Positions 55,774 to 64,000 of a DNA stretch of 64,000 nucleotides are shown piece by piece (positions within the stretch are counted from its first letter, which is position 1; each line of letters starts with the position of its first letter). The translations under genes and the position numbers were made by a program. The stretch is taken from positions 21,788 through 85,787 of the forward strand of contig CAUVXJ010000006.1 of assembly GCA_963555925.1 (NCBI GenBank), in the 5' to 3' direction. This DNA comes from Protofrankia sp963555925 (lineage in GTDB: Bacteria > Actinomycetota > Actinomycetes > Frankiales > Frankiaceae). The notes below the pieces were generated by a model. The model was not told where the DNA came from, did no database searches, and worked only from the letters and a program-made list of their open reading frames with translations.

Positions 55774-57048
55774 ATGATCTTATTAGGGCGTCGGAGCGTG
55801 GCATCCCTGTTTGTTGCCGGCGTACTCGTCCTCGCTGGTGCGGGTTGTGGCACGGGAACGATGCCGAGCAACGAGGCTTCGGATGCGACACATCAAGCTG
55901 GCGGCAAGATCAAAACAGGTGTGGGTATCTCGAACGATACCATCACGCTTGGTGTGCTCACCGATCTGTCGGGAGCGTTCAAAGGACTCGCGAAGGATCT
56001 GACCGACGCGCAGCAACTCTACTGGGACCTGCGAAACTCCACTGGTGGAGTATGCAATCGTTACAGCGTCGTACTTGACATCAAAGACCATGGATATGAC
56101 ACCGACCGTGCCGTGGATTTTTATAGCGGGATGAAGGGCAAAGTTCTCGCGATCGAGCAGTTGCTCGGTTCGCCGATGGCAACGAAACTCGGCCCGTTGA
56201 TCGAATCCGACAAGATGATGACAATGGCGGAGACGTGGGCGCCGGCTCTCACGGACAACAGGTACTACACGCTTGTCGGCGCAACCTATGACATACAAAT
56301 GATCAATGGGCTCGACTATCTGCTCGCACAGAACAAGATTAGATCTGGTGGCACGATCGGTCACATCTATCTCGACAACGAGTTGGGTAGGAGCGCGTTG
56401 CTGGGTTCGGCCTACATGGCCAGGCGGCACCAGTTTGGTCTGGTCGAGGAGAAGATCGACCCGAACAAGCCCGACCTGACCGCCGTGGTGACCGCGCTCG
56501 CGGCCAGAAAGGTCAGCGCAATTCTGTTCACCGGTACACCGGCACAGACCGCGTCGGTGGCGAGCGCCGCGAGTGCGCTGGGACTGGATGTGCCGATTCT
56601 CGCCAGCAACGTGGGTTTCACCCCCAGTCTGCTGCTGGGCCCCGCCGGACCGGCGCTGAAGAAGAATCTCTACCTGGCGTTGCCGTCAGTCGGTTTTCAG
56701 GAGCCGAGCGCGCGGGAGATACGTGACGCCTTCGCAGCCACCCATGATCAGCGGTCGCCCAGTATTGGAGCCGTGGATGGCTGGGCGGAGGCGGTGGTAA
56801 TGGACAGGATTCTGGAGAAGGCGTGCAGCAGCGGCGATCTGACCCGAGAGGGTCTGCTCGCCGCGAAGAGCAGCATGACCCAGGTCGAGACGGGCGGTCT
56901 GGTCCCGCCGCTGGACTATTCGCAACTTGGTGTCTCGCCGACGAAGGCAAGTTATGTCGGGCGGGCTGCGGACGTGCCGGGTGGCATCATGATAGCGAAC
57001 GGCCCGATCGAGAGTGCCGGCGTCGCGTCCTACAGCCGACCGAAATAG
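55774..57048 (+). CDS. Branched-chain amino acid-type ABC substrate-binding lipoprotein
   Basis: This 424-aa protein has a signal peptide and lipobox (LAGAGC) and the periplasmic-binding type I fold: TLGVLTDLSGAFKGLAKD and IGHIYLDNELGRSALLG, with the later VDGWAEAVVMDRILEKACSS. GAGAGGGAAG lies before ATG 55774. No permease or ATPase genes are near, so it is an orphan binding protein here. Confidence 0.85.
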   Translation: MILLGRRSVASLFVAGVLVLAGAGCGTGTMPSNEASDATHQAGGKIKTGVGISNDTITLGVLTDLSGAFKGLAKDLTDAQQLYWDLRNSTGGVCNRYSVVLDIKDHGYDTDRAVDFYSGMKGKVLAIEQLLGSPMATKLGPLIESDKMMTMAETWAPALTDNRYYTLVGATYDIQMINGLDYLLAQNKIRSGGTIGHIYLDNELGRSALLGSAYMARRHQFGLVEEKIDPNKPDLTAVVTALAARKVSAILFTGTPAQTASVASAASALGLDVPILASNVGFTPSLLLGPAGPALKKNLYLALPSVGFQEPSAREIRDAFAATHDQRSPSIGAVDGWAEAVVMDRILEKACSSGDLTREGLLAAKSSMTQVETGGLVPPLDYSQLGVSPTKASYVGRAADVPGGIMIANGPIESAGVASYSRPK

Positions 57049-57057
57049 GCGGTTGGC

Positions 57058-57160
57058 CCGGCCGAAGGGTGCGCGATTATGGTTTTTCTCGCCCGCCCGG
57101 AGGTATCAGGTAGTGTGGCGGGCCGAAGGGCGTGCGATTATGGTTTTTCTCGCACGCCCC
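57058..57160 (+). repeat. Two copies of the dispersed ATTATGGTTTTTCTC motif
   Basis: GGCCGAAGGGTGCGCGATTA then TGGTTTTTCTCGCC (from 57061) recurs from 57121 with GCGTGCG. This is the same motif found, in tandem and in frame, inside the 1296-aa ATPase gene at 45991-46104. Confidence 0.8.
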
Positions 57161-57176
57161 TTGGCGTCGACGGTTG

Positions 57177-57410
57177 TCAGGCGTGATCGCGAATCTCTGT
57201 TCTGCCTGCCGCGCGGGCGCAGTGGGCACAGCAGAAGAACTGCCCGTTGGTCTGGGCGCCATGTCCGGAGATCTTCACTCCGCAGTGGTCGCAGATCGGT
57301 GCCATCGAATGGATCGCGCATTCGAAACTGTCGAACGTGTGTACCGAGCCCTGGGCGTGAACCTCGAAGCTCATTTCGTAGTCATTGCCGCAAACCTCGC
57401 AGTTGCCCAT
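57177..57410 (-). CDS. Small zinc-binding protein (metallothionein-like treble clef)
   Basis: This 77-aa protein has several Cys pairs: NCEVCGNDYEM, ICDHCGVKISG and FCCAHCARAAG, consistent with two metal sites. GGGAGG lies 5 nt before ATG 57410. The role is unknown. Confidence 0.75.
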   Translation of the reverse strand: MGNCEVCGNDYEMSFEVHAQGSVHTFDSFECAIHSMAPICDHCGVKISGHGAQTNGQFFCCAHCARAAGRTEIRDHA

Positions 57411-57547
57411 GCTGGCCTCCCGTTGTGGTCGTCGTCTCGACGCCTTCATTCCCGCTGGTGAGTGGGTCCATAGGGAGACTGCTGTACCCGGGGTCGGATC
57501 TGCGGCCAGGACGCGCCGGCACCGGCGGTGCTGTCGTCCAGGGCTGG

Positions 57548-57730
57548 TCAGTCGGGCCGCAGGCTTCGCAGGAACAGCCGTACCGCGACCTGGGTGTGGC
57601 GTTCCTGGGTGGCGGGGTCGCGTTGGATGCCGAACGAGGCCAGGCGTGCGGGCATGCCGGCGACCATGCCGAGGACGTGTTCGGCGAGGATCTCGGGATC
57701 GTCGCGGCTGTCGATCCCCGCGCCACGCAC
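57548..57730 (-). pseudogene. C-terminal fragment of a TetR-type regulator
   Basis: The frame reads DPEILAEHVLGMVAGMPARL and ends VAVRLFLRSLRPD, typical of the C-terminal domain of TetR regulators. There is no DNA-binding helix-turn-helix upstream; sequence with the expected features is absent before 57840. It is a remnant. Confidence 0.5.
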
Positions 57731-57911
57731 GTGGTCGACACCTCGCAGATCGGAGTCTGCGCGCCGGCTTCATCCGCATTTTCCCGTTCGTCGAACATTC
57801 GCGAGGTGAAGCGCGCCGTCTCATGTCCTGACAAACTGTGAACGCGCACCACGGCCAGCCAGGTGCGGCTTTCGGAATCAGAAGATGTCCATCGAGAAGG
57901 AGGTCGGGCGA

Positions 57912-58232
57912 GTGCCCAAGGGGATTCTCTACGTCGAATCACGACCGAGTTCGCCGGAGCAGGCGGCCGGGTACCACAAGTGGTACAACGAGACCCATCT
58001 GCAGGAGATTTTGGCGATCGACGGGTTCGTGTCGGCCCGCAGGTTCGAGTCACTCGGCGAGGACGGCCCGTTCATCGCGATCTACGAGATAGATGCCGAC
58101 GATATCGAGGCTGTGCAGGCGACGCTCGGCGCAGCCATCACGGCCGGCACGATGTCGACGCCGGTCGGGCTCCGGTTCGACCCGCCCCCCGTGCTCCGGT
58201 TCTGCCGGGAGATCACTGCACACGAGTCCTGA
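57912..58232 (+). CDS. EthD-like/DUF4286-like dimeric alpha-beta barrel protein
   Basis: This 106-aa protein reads PKGILYVESRPSSPEQAAGY then HKWYNETHLQEILAIDGFVS and RRFESL, the pattern of small EthD-like ferredoxin-fold proteins. AAGGAGG lies 8 nt before GTG 57912. The substrate is unknown. Confidence 0.7.
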   Translation: MPKGILYVESRPSSPEQAAGYHKWYNETHLQEILAIDGFVSARRFESLGEDGPFIAIYEIDADDIEAVQATLGAAITAGTMSTPVGLRFDPPPVLRFCREITAHES

Positions 58233-58326
58233 TCCGGTCGTTTCCGAGCCGACGAACCTGGTGCCGAAGCCGACCGAACCGCGGCGGCGGGCTCCGGCAC
58301 CAGATCGTCCCCGGCTGTAGGGGTCA

Positions 58327-59307
58327 TCAGTAGGGGAGTCCGCCCCGCGCGATGAGCTGCCCGGCGATGACGTTGCGCTGAATCTCGTTGGTGCCCTCGC
58401 CGACGATCATCAACGGAGCGTCCCGGAAGTAGCGCTCGACGTCGAACTCCGTCGAGTAGCCGTAGCCGCCGTGAACCCGGATCGCGGCCAGGGCAATCTC
58501 CATGGCAACCTCCGAGCAGAAGAGCTTGGCCATGCCGGCCTCCAGATCGGCGCGCTCGCCCGTGTCGTAACGGCGCGCCGCGTGCAACAGCAACTGCCGG
58601 GCTGCGGTCAGCTTGGTCGCCATGTCCGCGAGATGGTTGCCGACCGACTGGTGCTGCCAGATCGGCTTACCGAAGGACTCGCGCTCCTGGGCGTACCGCA
58701 GGGCGTCATCGAAGGCGGCGCGACCGACACCGGTGGCCCGGGCGGCGACCTGGATCCGCCCGATCTCCAGACCGCGCATCATCTGCTGGAATCCCTGCCC
58801 TTCGACACTGCCGAGCACCGCGTCCCGCGGTACCCGGCAGTCCACGAAGGACAGCTCGCAACTCTCCACACCTTTGTAGCCGAGCTTGGGCAGGTCCTTG
58901 GAGACGGTGAACCCGGGCACCTTCTCCACCAGCAGGATGCTGATACCGCGATGCACGGGCGTCGCGGCCGGGTCGGTCTTGCACAACAGCGCCAGCAGTC
59001 CGGCGCGACGTGCGTTGGTGATCCAGGTTTTGGCCCCGTTGATCAGGTAGCCGTCCCCGGTGTTGTTCTGCGAGCCGAGCAGCCGGGAGGCGAACCCGCA
59101 GCCGCCGGTCGCGAGTACCACCGCGCTCGCCCGCACTTCATAGTCGATGCCGGTCTGGCGGTGCACCCCGCGGACACCGGCGATGGAGCCGTCCGTGTGC
59201 GCGGTCAACTCCAGCGCCGGGCTCTGGTCGAGGATGCGCACCCCGGCCCGCTTCACCAGGTTGTCTGGTCGCACGTCAGTATCCGGCGTCGACGTCGACG
59301 AGGCCAT
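58327..59307 (-). pseudogene. Chimeric ORF: flavoprotein fragment fused to truncated acyl-CoA dehydrogenase
   Basis: Residues ~18-87 (LVKRAGVRILDQSPALEL, then VVLATGGCGFASRLLGSQNN) are an internal piece of an FrdA/SdhA-like FAD protein. From residue ~87 on the frame is the C-terminal ~240 residues of an acyl-CoA dehydrogenase (TWITNA, RESFGKPIWQHQSV, VHGGYGYSTEFDVERYFRD, EGTNEIQRNVIAG). The N-terminal ~130 residues of that enzyme are missing. The junction is the peptide GDGYL, which both parents normally contain, so the fusion probably arose by recombination at short homology. Misassembly cannot be excluded. The start overlaps the neighbouring gene's stop. Confidence 0.75.
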
Positions 59308-60283
59308 CGAGCGGCTGGCCCGCCTGCCAGCGGCGCAGGTTGCTGACGAACAGGTCGATGCCGCGGTCGGGGCCGCCGGGAGCCGACCAGGACAGGTGCG
59401 GCAGGATCCGCACCCGGTGGTCGCGGCGCAGCGGATGGTCGGCAGGCAGCGGTTCGGGGTCGGTGACGTCCAGGCTTGCCCGCGTCACGATCCCGGCAGC
59501 CAGGGCCCGGACCAGCGCGCCGGTGTCGACGATGCGTCCCCGGGCGACGTTCACCAGGTGGACGCCAGGTTTGGTGACGGCGAACGCCTCGTCGTTCAGC
59601 AGTCGGTCGGTCAGTGGTGTCAGCGGTGCGGCCACGATCAGGTGGTCGGTCTGGCCGAGCAGGTCGGGCAGGGTGGGCACGACGGTCACGGTGGGCAGTT
59701 CGGCGGGGCGTCCGCTACGCCGGACGGCCAGCAGCCGCGTGCCGAACCCGTCCAGCCGGAGGGCCAGTTCCTGGCCGATGGACCCGAACCCGATGAGACC
59801 GATCGTCCGGCCGGCCAGGGTGCCCAGTGGCTCCGCGAGGAAGGGCTCGTTCGTCTCGGCCTCCCAGATGTCCGGGATCCGCTTCTCGGCGGCGAGCAGG
59901 AGGCCGACGGTCAGTTCGGCGATGGCCGCGCTGTTCGTGCCCCGGCCACAGGTCACGGTGCGGCCGGCGAGGCGCTCGAGGGGGAAGCCGTCGACGCCGG
60001 TCGACAGGAAGTGGACCCATCCGGCCTGCTCGACCGCCGCCAGCACGGCCGTCGCATGTGAGTCGCGCAAGGACCAGGGCGAGACGAGAGCCACCACCGG
60101 TCCTGGCAGCTCTGCCGGCAGCGCCTCCCCGGCCAGGATGTCGATGACCCGGGCCACGGCGCCGAGTCGGGAGCGGATCTGGTCGGCGAACAATGCCGGA
60201 AGCGCGGTGGCGACCACGGGCGCGGTGGCGGGCCGCGTGGTGGACGACCCGGTGAGTGGTGCGGTGGGCGACGTGATCGACAT
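59276..60283 (-). CDS. D-isomer-specific 2-hydroxyacid dehydrogenase
   Basis: This 335-aa protein has the NAD motif IGLIGFGSIGQELALRL, catalytic Arg in VNVARGRIVD, the Glu near DVTDPEPLPADHPLR and His in ILPHLSW. It reduces a 2-oxoacid or oxidises a hydroxyacid; the substrate is unknown. The last codons overlap the chimeric ORF. Confidence 0.85.
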   Translation of the reverse strand: MSITSPTAPLTGSSTTRPATAPVVATALPALFADQIRSRLGAVARVIDILAGEALPAELPGPVVALVSPWSLRDSHATAVLAAVEQAGWVHFLSTGVDGFPLERLAGRTVTCGRGTNSAAIAELTVGLLLAAEKRIPDIWEAETNEPFLAEPLGTLAGRTIGLIGFGSIGQELALRLDGFGTRLLAVRRSGRPAELPTVTVVPTLPDLLGQTDHLIVAAPLTPLTDRLLNDEAFAVTKPGVHLVNVARGRIVDTGALVRALAAGIVTRASLDVTDPEPLPADHPLRRDHRVRILPHLSWSAPGGPDRGIDLFVSNLRRWQAGQPLDGLVDVDAGY

Positions 60284-60395
60284 GGTGTGCTGGCTCCCAC
60301 GGCAGGTCGGTGGTCGGTGGTCGGTGGTGGGGTGAGAGGTCGACCGAAACCGATCGACCGATCAACTTTTACCTTTCCGGGGGGCCGGGACGGGA

Positions 60396-60572
60396 CTACG
60401 GGACGACGACGATCTTGATGCCGGGGCTCGCGGCCTGGCGTGCCCACGCCTGCCCGGCCTGGTCGAGGGGGAGTTGCTCGATGTCAACAGTGATCTCGCC
60501 GGCGATGGCGTGCCGGACCTCCTGCAGGTAGGCGTCCCGCAGGATGTCGGGTGGAACGTCCCGGTTGCTGTA
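60396..60572 (-). pseudogene. C-terminal fragment of a quinone oxidoreductase-like Zn/MDR protein
   Basis: The frame reads RHAIAGEITVDIEQLPLDQA and ends GIKIVVVP, the typical C-terminus of a zinc-type alcohol dehydrogenase or quinone oxidoreductase. Its 5' side ends exactly at an E2 repeat, so the insertion seems to have removed the rest. Confidence 0.65.
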
Positions 60573-60600
60573 GCTAAGTGGTCGGCGCTGGAAGTTCGTC
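60573..60600 (+). repeat. E2 terminus beside the truncated oxidoreductase
   Basis: GCTAAGTGGTCGGCGCTGGA, then AGTTCGTC, matches the E2 end at 41431-41457. It sits between the gene fragment and metK. Confidence 0.75.
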
Positions 60601-60626
60601 CAGGGTCTGCCGGCGCCAGACGGTGG

Positions 60627-61829
60627 TCAGCCGATCGCGGCGCGCAGCGCGTCGGCCCGGTCGGTGCGTTCCCAGCTGAAGTCGGGCAGCGACCGGCCGA
60701 AGTGGCCGTAGGCGGCGGTCTGCGCGTAGATGGGCCGCAGCAGGTTCAGGTCACGGATGATCGCGGCCGGGCGAAGGTCGAACACGGACCGCACCGCCCC
60801 TTCGATCTCGGCGGCGGGGACGGTTTCGGTGCCGAAGGTCTCCACGAACAGGCCCACCGGCTCGGCCTTGCCGATGGCGTAGGCGACCTGGAGTTCCACC
60901 CTGCGGGCGAGCCCGGCGGCGACCACGTTCTTGGCGACCCAGCGCAATGCGTAGGCGGCGGAACGGTCCACCTTGGACGGATCCTTGCCGGAGAAGGCGC
61001 CGCCACCGTGGCGGGCGTAGCCTCCGTAGGTATCGATTATGATCTTTCGGCCGGTCAGTCCGGCGTCGCCCTGCGGACCGCCGACCTCGAACCGTCCGGT
61101 GGGGTTGACGAGCAGTCGAAAGCCATCGACCTCGATCCCGAGGCTCTCCTCGGCTAGCCGCTTGAGCTCCGGTTCGATCACCAGGTTGCGGATGTCGGGG
61201 GTGAGGCGGGCGTCCAGGTCGACGCCGGGTGCGTGGTGGGCGGAGACGACGACCGTGTCGAGCCGTGCCGGCCGGTCCCCGTCGTATTCGATCGTGACCT
61301 GCGTCTTGCCGTCCGGGCGAAGGTAAGGCAGCGTGCGGTCGTGGCGGACCTGGGCGAGCCGCTCGGCCAGCCGGTGCGCCAGTGTGATCGGCAGCGGCAG
61401 CAGGTCGGGGGTCTCGTCGGTGGCGTACCCGAACATCAGGCCCTGGTCGCCGGCACCCTGCCGGTCGAGGGCGTCCTCGCCGCCTTCGACCCGGGCCTCG
61501 TAGGCGTTCTCGACGCCCTGCGCGATGTCGGGGGACTGGGCGCCGATCGACACCAGCACGCCGACGGTCGCGCCGTCGAAACCGGTGGACGAGTCGTAGC
61601 CGATCTCAAGGAGCTTGCGCCGCACGACGGTGGGCACGTCGACGTAGGTGTTGGAGGTGACCTCACCGGCGACGTGGACGTGGCCGGTGGTCAGCAGCGT
61701 CTCCACCGCCACCCGCGACCCGGGGTCTCCGGCCAGGAAGGCGTCGAGCAGTGCGTCGCTGATCTGGTCGGCGAGCTTGTCCGGGTGCCCCTCGGTGACG
61801 GATTCCGAGGTGAAAAGGCGGCGGGCCAT
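60627..61829 (-). CDS. metK: S-adenosylmethionine synthetase
   Basis: This 400-aa enzyme makes SAM from Met and ATP. Family blocks are TSESVTEGHPDKLADQISDA, GAGDQGLMFGYATDET, GGPQGDAGLTGRKIIIDTYG and GGGAFSGKDPSKVDRSAAY. The start is ATG 61829. It stands between pseudogenes rather than in a conserved housekeeping cluster. A Cys-rich leader peptide lies 175 bp upstream, and an inverted repeat (CGTCAC/GTGACG, 61878-61901) lies between them. Confidence 0.95.
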   Translation of the reverse strand: MARRLFTSESVTEGHPDKLADQISDALLDAFLAGDPGSRVAVETLLTTGHVHVAGEVTSNTYVDVPTVVRRKLLEIGYDSSTGFDGATVGVLVSIGAQSPDIAQGVENAYEARVEGGEDALDRQGAGDQGLMFGYATDETPDLLPLPITLAHRLAERLAQVRHDRTLPYLRPDGKTQVTIEYDGDRPARLDTVVVSAHHAPGVDLDARLTPDIRNLVIEPELKRLAEESLGIEVDGFRLLVNPTGRFEVGGPQGDAGLTGRKIIIDTYGGYARHGGGAFSGKDPSKVDRSAAYALRWVAKNVVAAGLARRVELQVAYAIGKAEPVGLFVETFGTETVPAAEIEGAVRSVFDLRPAAIIRDLNLLRPIYAQTAAYGHFGRSLPDFSWERTDRADALRAAIG

Positions 61830-62004
61830 GGGATGCCTCGTTTCGTAGGAAGAAGGGGTTCTCCAGACGTTGCGCCACGTCACGGCCAGGCGCATGTGAC
61901 GGGTAGGGGTGCAGGGGCGCAGAGGTGACGGAAGGCGCGCCGCGGGCGCAAGCCGTGCCGGGAGAGCGGGATCTACCCTTGCTGTCCGAGCGGCAGGGCC
62001 TGAA

Positions 62005-62097
62005 TCAGGGGCAACAGGCGGCGCTGACGACGCGACCGAAATCGATGTGCCGGCGGGCGGCAAGACGGAGACTGTCGCGACGCCTCGTAGCCGGCAC
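62005..62097 (-). CDS. Cys-rich leader peptide upstream of metK
   Basis: This 30-aa ORF starts at GTG with AAGGAG 6 nt upstream. It reads RRHIDFGRVVSAACCP before TGA, the actinobacterial leader motif RRHxDxxRVxSAxC that precedes sulfur-assimilation genes. The last codons are Cys-Cys, so ribosome stalling could report cysteine supply. It is too short for standard gene finders. Its target is metK if the arrangement is original; the neighbouring decay could also have orphaned it. Confidence 0.7.
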   Translation of the reverse strand: MPATRRRDSLRLAARRHIDFGRVVSAACCP

Positions 62098-62259
62098 GGA
62101 AATCTCCTTCTGGTCGATGTCAGGCTAGAGACCGGCGTTGGACCACGTCAAGAAGAACGGTGGGGTCGGGCTCCCGGCGCCAGCGAACCCCGACCGGTTG
62201 ATGCAGGATCCGGTGCGGTGTCAGCAGTTACGTGGCGTCAGGGCATCAACGGGCGCGGG

Positions 62260-62730
62260 CGGCGTTGCCACCCTGTCCACCGCCGACGTCGCGGACGACT
62301 TCAACGTGAAGGTCCTCGGCTACCTGCGCACGGCGCAGGCGGTCATACCTCATTTCGCCGCGCACAAATGGGGGAGGATCATCAACATCGGCGGCCTCGC
62401 CGCGCGCCAGGTGGGGATCGCGTCTGGCTCCATCCGCAACGTCGGCGTCGCCGCTCTCACGAAGACGCTCGCCGACGAACTCGGGCAGCACGGGGTGACC
62501 CTGTCAACGTCGTCCACCCTGGCCTGACCCTGACCGACAAGTATGACGGGACGATCTCGCTCCCCGCCGAACATCTCGCGGCGGCTGCGGCTGGCACGGC
62601 TATCCGGCGGGTGGTCACCGCGGATGAAGTCGCCGCAGTCGTGACCTTCCTGGCATCCCCGCTCGCGGTTGCTGTTACTGGCGAGTCGATCGCAGCCGGG
62701 GGCGGCACCCCCGGCCCTATCCACTACTGA
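62260..62730 (+). pseudogene. Short-chain dehydrogenase gene, truncated and frameshifted
   Basis: The first frame gives ATLSTADVADDFNVKVLGYL, then AVIPHFAAHKWGRIINIGGL up to TKTLADELGQHGVT. There a 2-nt insertion near 62501 shifts into another frame that continues VNVVHPGLTLTDKYDG and ends GESIAAGGGTPGPIHY. The N-terminal nucleotide-binding part is missing. Confidence 0.7.
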
Positions 62731-62871
62731 CGCCTGCCCTCGACGCCGGGGTGCGTGAGCGATATTCGGCCCATCGAGTCAGATCGCCGGCTGGCCCGGA
62801 GATCGGGCGCTTCGCCGCACCCGGCGGTCTCGGTCGAACCCGGGGTCCGGCGGTTGGTCGATCGCAGGGTG

Positions 62872-63150
62872 CTAACGAACCAGCGACCGCACGGCGTCCA
62901 GCAGAACCTCCGCCTCGGTGCGCACCATCCAGTCGGGGTGGGAGTCGGCAAACCGGACGACGCGGTCGGAGCCGATCACTATCGCGGTGGGGTAGGGCAG
63001 CACCCAACGTCCGGTGCCCAGCGTCGCACCCATGTCGACGCCATACCGCAGGTACTGCTGCCGGGTCAGGTCGTCCGGTTCGAACCCGATACCGAAGGCC
63101 GTGATCAGCTCGAGGTCGCGGTCCGAGGCGACTGGGAATTCAAACCAACT
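62872..63150 (-). pseudogene. C-terminal fragment of a peroxiredoxin (AhpC/TSA family)
   Basis: The frame reads VASDRDLELITAFGIGFEPD, then LGTGRWVLPYPTAIVIGSD and ends EAEVLLDAVRSLVR. This is the back half of a peroxiredoxin; the peroxidatic Cys half is absent because the frame stops at 63150. It abuts the HicB remnant. Confidence 0.65.
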
Positions 63151-63159
63151 GGCCGTGGG

Positions 63160-63337
63160 TCACGGAGCGGCGACGAACTCCTCGATGACCAGGCTGACAG
63201 CCTCGTAGAGATCAGCCACGGCATCCTCGGGGGTGTTACCGAGCCCATGTGCGCCACCGCTGGGGAACGACGCGGGCCGCCCATGTGCAGTCCTCCTCCT
63301 GCTCCAGCTCGTAGGGGATCTGGAGCATCCGCTTCAT
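63160..63337 (-). pseudogene. HicB-type antitoxin gene, frameshifted
   Basis: The start reads KRMLQIPYELEQEED; after a 1-nt shift the second frame gives AHGLGNTPEDAVADLYEAVS and ends IEEFVAAP, the HicB-like domain pattern. There is no partner toxin frame nearby. It is a broken toxin-antitoxin relic. Confidence 0.6.
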
Positions 63338-63394
63338 GGCGCTGACTGTACGCCGCAAGCCACAGGGTTCGCAGTAGTCGCGATCATGGCACTG

Positions 63395-63419
63395 GATCCC
63401 GCCCGGCGAGGGCGGGATC
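63395..63419. terminator. GC-rich hairpin
   Basis: GATCCCGCCC pairs perfectly with GGGCGGGATC around a 5-nt loop. It lies between the HicB remnant and the tRNA genes. Confidence 0.5.
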
Positions 63420-63470
63420 GTCGCCGAGAGTGGCGAACGGTTCCAGTGTCCCGCTGAGCTGCCGGGCTGG

Positions 63471-63581
63471 CGGCGAGTAACAGAAGTTAGTTTCGTGGGG
63501 GGCTTCGGGGGGCTTGGCCCCCCGGTGGGCATCGCGGCTGGCGCGAGGCTGCACGTCAGTGCGGCGAGTAACAGAAGCTAG
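63471..63581. repeat. 20-bp direct repeat pair just downstream of tRNA-Phe
   Basis: CGGCGAGTAACAGAAGTTAG (63471-63490) recurs at 63562-63581 with one change. The pair frames a hairpin (GGGGGGCTTGGCCCCCC) that may terminate the tRNA transcript. The pattern could also be an integration scar. Confidence 0.6.
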
Positions 63582-63585
63582 CGCG

Positions 63586-63659
63586 TGGGCAGGGGCGGGG
63601 TCGAACCGCCGACCTTCCGCTTTTCAGGCGGACGCTCGTACCGACTGAGCTACCTGCCC
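63586..63659 (-). tRNA. tRNA-Phe (GAA)
   Basis: On the minus strand the acceptor GGGCAGG pairs with CCTGCCC. The anticodon arm TCCGC-CTGAAAA-GCGGA gives anticodon GAA, and the T-arm is GGCGG-TTCGACC-CCGCC. CCA is not encoded. Confidence 0.93.
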
Positions 63660-63749
63660 CGGTGCAACCATCCTGCCAAACACGGCCCAACCAGGTCGCC
63701 CCCACCAGTGAAATCAACATCATAGTGACATCAACTGGTGGTGCGAGCG

Positions 63750-63824
63750 CGGTCCCGACGGGATTCGAACCCGCGACCTCCGCCTTGACAGGGCGGCGTG
63801 AACTCCAGGCTTCACCACGGGACC
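63750..63824 (-). tRNA. tRNA-Asp (GTC)
   Basis: On the minus strand the acceptor GGTCCCG pairs with CGGGACC. The anticodon arm CCGCC-CTGTCAA-GGCGG gives anticodon GTC, and the T-loop is TTCGAAT. It lies 90 bp upstream of tRNA-Phe on the same strand; co-transcription is likely. Confidence 0.93.
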
Positions 63825-64000
63825 ATGCTGTGTGCTGTTCAGTTGTATCACGATCTCGCTTGTGATGCTGTGCCTCTGCGAGGCTCTGCACTTGTGAGGC
63901 TCAGCGCCCCCATCCCTCAGACCCACCACCGCGCCTGGCTGGCCGGGGCTTCGCTCAGGAGTGCAACAGCAGCATACAGGATGGCGGGGCGGTCCGGGGT

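Noticed and set aside
61830..62004. SAM riboswitch before metK
   Set aside because: I could not match the region to a known SAM riboswitch core; the leader peptide and a short inverted repeat explain it better.

Overview
The window is high-GC actinobacterial DNA. The best fit is a Frankia-like genome; this is inferred from gene content and order, not from any marker search. The block purF-purM-DUF3073-amino-acid dehydrogenase-unknown-bldC (48.8-54.9 kb) has the same order as I recall for Streptomyces. folP/folB-folK-DUF3180, DUF2530, mycothiol-type DinB-like proteins and many GTG starts also point to Actinobacteria. Five runs of N (5904-6235, 19028-19775, 39199-39682, 41119-41430, 42463-42626) interrupt the assembly. 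Three of them sit inside dispersed inverted-repeat elements, which is probably why the assembly broke there.

Layout. 0-6.4 kb: a truncated pheA start, a TPR-like regulator, an APH-fold phosphotransferase, a PAP2 phosphatase and a CsbD-like small protein. 7.0-12.7 kb: a GNAT acetyltransferase, then the folate genes (a folP-folB fusion, folK), DUF3180 and a long disordered membrane protein. 12.7-18.8 kb, minus strand: an LpqC-like esterase, a TM-helix protein, lipoproteins and an L,D-transpeptidase. 19.9-26.2 kb: an MFS exporter and pdxH, divergent from a second citrate synthase and serC, then the main citrate synthase. 26.7-29.1 kb: ThpR, a Gfo/Idh-like protein and MarR.

29.25-42.4 kb is a large organosulfur-type accessory cluster. 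A seven-gene minus-strand operon (ssuC, ssuB, cupin, SsuD-like LLM monooxygenase, two SDRs, NTF2-like) diverges from a plus-strand operon (Cys-rich leader peptide, SsuA-like protein, FMN reductase, flavin reductase, second SsuA-like protein, DszC/SfnB-like flavoenzyme, class II aldolase). Together they could import an organosulfur compound, oxidise it with reduced flavin and process the carbon skeleton. The substrate cannot be read from the sequence.

42.8-54.9 kb is mostly housekeeping: a sacsin/Hsp90-like ATPase, a DinB-like protein, a VapBC pair, purine genes and bldC. 55.8-63.9 kb is a decayed zone with a branched-chain-type binding protein, gene fragments, a chimeric flavoprotein ORF, metK behind a second Cys-rich leader peptide, frameshifted or truncated SDR, peroxiredoxin and HicB genes, and tRNA-Phe and tRNA-Asp.

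The most unusual signals are two dispersed inverted-repeat families. One of them (E1) repeatedly lands at gene 3' ends and supplies the stop codon. A further motif occurs both intergenically and as an in-frame tandem insertion in a 1296-aa protein. Others are the two leader peptides, a 73-bp double-stem hairpin, and in-frame short tandem repeats in many proteins.
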